A stretch of DNA of 64,000 nt from Pelotomaculum sp. PtaU1.Bin035 (GTDB taxonomy: Bacteria; Bacillota; Desulfotomaculia; Desulfotomaculales; Pelotomaculaceae). Below, in pieces: positions 60,876-64,000 of this stretch. The notes under the pieces were generated by a model. It was given only the letters and a program-made list of their open reading frames with translations. It had not been told where the DNA came from and did no database searches. Location: positions 1 through 64,000 of the forward strand of contig MVRN01000039.1 of assembly GCA_002067965.1 (NCBI GenBank), read 5' to 3'. How positions within the stretch are numbered: the stretch's first letter is position 1; each line of letters opens with the position of its first letter. The position numbers were made by a program, and so were the translations under genes.

Positions 60876-62306
60876 TTAAGCTTTTATAATTCCTGCTAGC
60901 CGTGATACTGCTTTCTTCTTGCCTTCCATAGTGCTATGACAATACAGATCCATCGTTGTGCTTGTTTTACTGTGGCCTAACAAGTCCCGGAGGTTCTCCG
61001 GGTTTTCTCCCTCTTGAAGCAATATACTTGCGAACGTGTGTCTAAGGTCGTGTAGCCGGATGTGTCTTAACTCTGCCTTTTGAAGTATTTCTGTATGCTT
61101 CCGGTGAAAGTTACGGGGTTCTATTGGTGTGCCTGTTGGTGTTGCAAATATAAGATTGTTGTCCTTATAACCCTGGCCTAAAATTAATTTTTCCTGTGCT
61201 TGCCGCGCCTTGTGTGCTTTTAATTCCTGTACTACTTCCGGCATTAACGGGATTGTCCTTTTGCCGGCTTCTGTCTTTGGTTCGTTGAACTGCAATTCAG
61301 AAGTACCTTTGTCAACCAGCCGGACACGGGCCAGGGTCCTCTTTATTGTTAAAGTCTCATTGGTGAAGTCCAGGCAATCCCATGTCGGCGCTAGCAATTC
61401 CCCGCGCCGGAGACCGCTAGTAAGCTCAAGGAGGAAGGCAGGATATAATCTGTCGTTCCTGGCCGCATCCAAATACCGGTTAACTTCGTCCGTGCTTAAT
61501 GGAGTCATTTCTTTATATTTCAAACTGGGTCTTGTTGTAGCGTCTGCCGGGTTAAAGAGAATTAATTTTTGCTTCACGGCTTGCTTGAGTGCGCCAGAAA
61601 TAATCTGGTGCATCATATGTATTATTCTTGGTGAAAGACCGCCTTTACCGTTCTTTTTGCTTTGCTTCTTGCATGATATTATACCTAATCTCTCTTTTGC
61701 TGTTCGTAGGGTTGTTAATGGAATATCCTTTGCTTTGGCTTCGAGTTCTATTTCCTGTTTATCCTTTGGCCCCTTTGCTAGAAATTCCTGTAACCATTTT
61801 ATAGTCGTTTCTAACTTACTACCTTTTCTTGAAACAAAAGTTACTTCCCTCTCCTTAGGTAATTCCCGCACATATGAATAATTTAACCGACCGCTTTCAG
61901 CCTTTTTATTGTAAAAATCCTGTATAGTATCTGTATCAAGTTTTTGCAGGGGTATATTACCTAATACCGGGTTGATATGGTTATTAGCCAGGTCAACATA
62001 ATTAGCGTAACTTGCCGGCTTAGTTTTTGGCTTAATAAACACGGTGAGGTATCTATTAAGCCATTCGCCGAATTTCTTCCGGTCCGGTTCAACGTAGGTT
62101 CCCGTTGCCACGCTGACAAGGTAATCATCACGCTTCTTCTTAGCTTCCGCCTGGGATTTACCAAAAAAACTTTTCTGGATCGGTTTGCCTGTAACTAAAT
62201 CTCTGCCGGTGGTTATACGAGCTTCCCAGCGTCCATCATTACGCTCTCTTAAGATCCCTTCCCCATTGGCGCGCTTGCCTTTCTTTTTATCCTGTTTCTT
62301 CGCCAT
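60876..62306 (-). CDS. int: Tyrosine integrase with internal winged-helix-like insertion
   Basis: 476 residues. Order: AP2-like N-terminal domain (GILRERNDGRWEARI), SAM-like core-binding domain (about 78-240), catalytic domain with R300 (GLRRGE), K344, H419 and R422 (HDLRH), H445 (LGHS) and nucleophile Y455 (MDLYCH). The core-binding domain is interrupted at about residues 141-219 by extra sequence, part of which (WLQEFLAKGPKDKQEIELEA, then GI-type TLRTAKERLGI) resembles the winged helix at the end of phage primase/ATPase proteins. ATG with GAGGC... weak ribosome site; follows the zinc-finger gene by 28 bases. Integrates the element at tRNA-Gly. Confidence 0.93.
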   Translation of the reverse strand: MAKKQDKKKGKRANGEGILRERNDGRWEARITTGRDLVTGKPIQKSFFGKSQAEAKKKRDDYLVSVATGTYVEPDRKKFGEWLNRYLTVFIKPKTKPASYANYVDLANNHINPVLGNIPLQKLDTDTIQDFYNKKAESGRLNYSYVRELPKEREVTFVSRKGSKLETTIKWLQEFLAKGPKDKQEIELEAKAKDIPLTTLRTAKERLGIISCKKQSKKNGKGGLSPRIIHMMHQIISGALKQAVKQKLILFNPADATTRPSLKYKEMTPLSTDEVNRYLDAARNDRLYPAFLLELTSGLRRGELLAPTWDCLDFTNETLTIKRTLARVRLVDKGTSELQFNEPKTEAGKRTIPLMPEVVQELKAHKARQAQEKLILGQGYKDNNLIFATPTGTPIEPRNFHRKHTEILQKAELRHIRLHDLRHTFASILLQEGENPENLRDLLGHSKTSTTMDLYCHSTMEGKKKAVSRLAGIIKA

Positions 62307-62334
62307 TATGAAAGCCTCCCTTTATAATTTCTTC

Positions 62335-63129
62335 TTAATTTTCTTCCCGGTGTTTTCGTACATAGTACCTATTTGAGCAGGAGCTTTTCCTTTGTCCTGG
62401 TAGGGGCGGGCAAAAACGCATCCCTTTTTTTGTTGGTGTAAACCAGCTCCCGCAATCTAAACATTGAACAAAATTATTACGGTTAGATATAAGGTCAAAT
62501 ATTTGAAGGTAGATATATTGAAGTAGGCTGTCGCAAGTCCGGTTAAATGTGAATTCTCCTTTGTAATAAGCTAGGACTGGCTTTACTCCCTCCAAGTGTC
62601 GGTTAACATGCTGCAAGAGAGCTTCCCGGCCTTGATCCGGTGTCCTTTCTTGTTCTGCTGCTTTTACTTTATCTAAAATTATTTGAAACCAAGCTTTTTC
62701 CCCCATGCCTTGAATGTACTTTTTACTATACTTCTTTAATTTTTCGGAAGCATTAACTCTATCCTTATCGCGTAATTCCTCCAGGTCTATTCCCCGAAGC
62801 GGGAGGTTTTGTTTGAGTGCTTCATATAGCCGTAGGCACTCCTGAACATTCCGGGCATCCATCAATATTTGATTTAAATTTTCAGCCTGACCATTCGGAA
62901 GACCAAACTCCCGGATAAATTTAAATGCGCTTTGCTTATCGCTGATGCGTTGGAATTCAGTATATAAGGTGGGGTAATCGCTTGGGTGATATTTTTTTAA
63001 ATTTCCTTGCCCTGCAATAAATATTTCCAGTCTGTAATGCAAGCCATCAAACAGGACTTCGTGCATTTCTTCGGTGTATTCTTCATGTACTTGCCATTCA
63101 AAAATGTCTTTTCCGTTGTTATTGTTCAT
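62335..63129 (-). CDS. Zinc-finger protein of unknown function, cotranscribed with integrase
   Basis: 264 residues. The C-terminal part has CLDCGSWFTPTKKGMRFC and a later SCSN pair, a treble-clef-like zinc finger resembling CGNR/ABATE-type proteins. The N-terminal 190 residues are helical and charged with no recognised domain. ATG behind GGAGGG on the minus strand. It lies directly upstream of int, so it may regulate the element (repressor, excision control). Function not recognised. Confidence 0.68.
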   Translation of the reverse strand: MNNNNGKDIFEWQVHEEYTEEMHEVLFDGLHYRLEIFIAGQGNLKKYHPSDYPTLYTEFQRISDKQSAFKFIREFGLPNGQAENLNQILMDARNVQECLRLYEALKQNLPLRGIDLEELRDKDRVNASEKLKKYSKKYIQGMGEKAWFQIILDKVKAAEQERTPDQGREALLQHVNRHLEGVKPVLAYYKGEFTFNRTCDSLLQYIYLQIFDLISNRNNFVQCLDCGSWFTPTKKGMRFCPPLPGQRKSSCSNRYYVRKHREEN

Positions 63130-63257
63130 TTAAATCCCTCCGTGTAACCACAAAAATAAGAACTCAATAAGCACTAAATTATATACAAGTTGTTACAACT
63201 ATTGTACACTAAAGAAAAGTAAATGACAACAACTAAATTTAAAAAGGGGGAAATAAA

Positions 63258-63452
63258 ATGAGCAAAATTGTTAATTGGGAACAATTACCTATAGTGTTAA
63301 CGCCAGAGATTGTCTGGGAAAAGAAAATCTTGCCGTTGGGGAAGAGGGGGATTTATGAACTCTGCCACAGTGAAGGGTTTCCGACAGTAAAAGCTGGCAA
63401 AAAGTTCCTTATTTCTCGTGATGGCTTGCGGCGTTGGGTTGAGAGGAATTAG
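63258..63452 (+). CDS. Excisionase-like helix-turn-helix protein
   Basis: 64 residues. LGKRGIYELCHSEGFPTVKAGKKFLISRDGLRRWV is the usual MerR-type/excisionase winged HTH; long enough to bind DNA, too short for an enzyme. ATG behind AAAGGGGG. It is divergent from the zinc-finger and integrase genes and heads the rightward genes of the element, so it may be the Xis or a control protein. Confidence 0.82.
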   Translation: MSKIVNWEQLPIVLTPEIVWEKKILPLGKRGIYELCHSEGFPTVKAGKKFLISRDGLRRWVERN

Positions 63453-63462
63453 ACAGTAAAAC

Positions 63463-63485
63463 CCCCGGCAGCGGCGTTGCCGGGG
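63463..63485 (+). other. GC-rich hairpin after the HTH gene
   Basis: CCCCGGCA / TGCCGGGG, eight bp, no T run. Possibly an mRNA processing or attenuation structure rather than a terminator, since AAAGGAGG of the next gene follows. Confidence 0.5.
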
Positions 63486-63510
63486 AAGCGGTGAAAGGAG
63501 GAACTTTAAA

Positions 63511-63642
63511 TTGCACTTAATATATCCTAATTTTATCAGTAACCATGCTAATTATCAAGGTTTCTGCATCCAGGGCGTCCAGCGCCTGTTAACCGGGAGG
63601 CGCAAATGTATCAGGATATTCTTCAAAAGCTGTCCGGTGTAA
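63511..63642 (+). CDS. Possible 43-codon gene overlapping the primase start
   Basis: TTG start behind AAAGGAGG. The product (MHLIYPNFISNHANY...) is not recognised. It overlaps the primase-like gene by 37 bases in another frame, so it could be a small coupled gene or just the ribosome entry upstream of the primase. Confidence 0.35.
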   Translation: MHLIYPNFISNHANYQGFCIQGVQRLLTGRRKCIRIFFKSCPV

Positions 63643-64000
63643 AAAAGTGTCAGGATGGTTTCATTGCTCAATGCCCTGCACATGATGACCAAAGACAGAG
63701 CTTATCCATAAATCAAACCAATGATGGCAAAATTTTAATGAAATGTCACGCTGGATGTGCTATACAGGATATTGTCTCATCTCTAGGGTTGAAAATGAAA
63801 GATCTTTTCCCTCCAAGAGAAGAAAAACCTTCTAAGTTAAAGCGTCAGATCGTTGCAGAATACAACTATCTGGATGCCAACGGCAAACTTGTTTTTCAGG
63901 CAATTAGATTTTCACCTAAAAGCTTTTCACAGCGGCAACCAAACGGCCAAGGGGGGTGGAACTGGAATTTAAAGGGAGTTGAATTAGTTCCTTACAAATT
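63606..64000 (+). CDS. Phage-type DNA primase, 3'-truncated by window edge
   Basis: ATG 63606 behind GGGAGG; open to the window end (131 codons). Residues about 15-55 hold the zinc-binding pattern of CHC2-like primases of phages and plasmids: CQDGFIAQCPAHDD, then MKCHAGCAIQDIV. A linker with Pro/Lys and IVAEYNYLDANGKLVFQAIR follows, the usual region before the toprim domain. Probably part of a primase-helicase for element replication. Confidence 0.85.
   Translation, partial: MYQDILQKLSGVKKCQDGFIAQCPAHDDQRQSLSINQTNDGKILMKCHAGCAIQDIVSSLGLKMKDLFPPREEKPSKLKRQIVAEYNYLDANGKLVFQAIRFSPKSFSQRQPNGQGGWNWNLKGVELVPYK

Larger units (their letters stand above)
59704..64000 (+). mobile_element. Integrative element at tRNA-Gly, left end; right end beyond the window
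   Basis: Begins right after tRNA-Gly. It carries three TTGACCACAA repeats, a DUF3800 gene, a tyrosine integrase, a zinc-finger gene, an excisionase-size HTH gene and the start of a primase-like gene. Base composition drops to AT-rich compared with the chromosome to the left. The far attachment site, expected as a repeat of the tRNA 3' part, lies outside the window. Confidence 0.85.

Noticed and set aside
61210-61881. 223-codon plus-strand frame
   Set aside because: Complement of the integrase gene including its insertion; no ribosome site.

Overview
The window looks like a chromosomal segment of an anaerobic, endospore-forming, mid-GC Firmicute of the Peptococcaceae type (Pelotomaculum/Desulfotomaculum-like). 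This is inferred from the mixture of spore genes (gin, abrB, yabG, spoVG, a spore-type Lon, SPOCS/LysM coat-like proteins), a ferredoxin-dependent 2-oxoacid oxidoreductase, many TTG/GTG starts behind strong GGAGG sites, and gene order. No database search was possible.

Layout. 1-5.7 kb: end of the purine operon (purF-M-N-H-D). 6.0-8.2 kb: translationally coupled ruvC-ruvA-ruvB. 8.5-12.2 kb: a P-loop protein and four subunits of a 2-oxoacid:ferredoxin oxidoreductase. 12.3-26.8 kb: the Bacillus-like block gin - Orn/Lys/Arg decarboxylase - tmk - holB - ricT - yabA - rsmI - abrB - metG - tatD - (cobO) - yabE - ksgA - (ykuK, glycosyltransferase) - yabG. 26.9-41.8 kb: an accessory region inserted between yabG and ispE. 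41.9-48.5 kb: ispE, a GntR regulator, a nucleotidyltransferase, threonine ammonia-lyase, spoVG, glmU, prs. 48.6-59.3 kb: yyzM, a slipin, rpsF-ssb-rpsR, a MazG-like gene, yybS, rplI, lonC, dnaB, an FAD enzyme and purA. 59.3-59.7 kb: tRNA-Lys, tRNA-Glu, tRNA-Gly. From 59.7 kb to the window end: an integrative element at the 3' end of tRNA-Gly, with a tyrosine integrase and the start of a primase gene.

The most striking object lies in the accessory region. A trypsin-like protease gene just downstream of yabG is cut in two. The half with the catalytic His is at 26897-27339 and the half with Asp and Ser is at 32315-32884. Between them sits an element of about 4.98 kb carrying a large serine recombinase, a 54-codon gene directly upstream of it, a secreted RCC1/Ig-like protein and a zinc alcohol dehydrogenase. 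Joining the halves at a shared CGG restores one uninterrupted 336-codon frame. Sigma-K-like boxes precede both yabG and the interrupted gene, so the arrangement resembles the sporulation-excised skin element. Developmental excision is a hypothesis only.

Other notable items are a c-di-AMP (ydaO-type) riboswitch before a double CAP-domain protein, two SPOCS-domain proteins with unusual C-terminal domains, a leader with a micro-ORF and long palindrome before yyzM, two copies of a small GGGGACA-ended palindromic repeat, and a tyrosine integrase with an inserted winged-helix-like segment.
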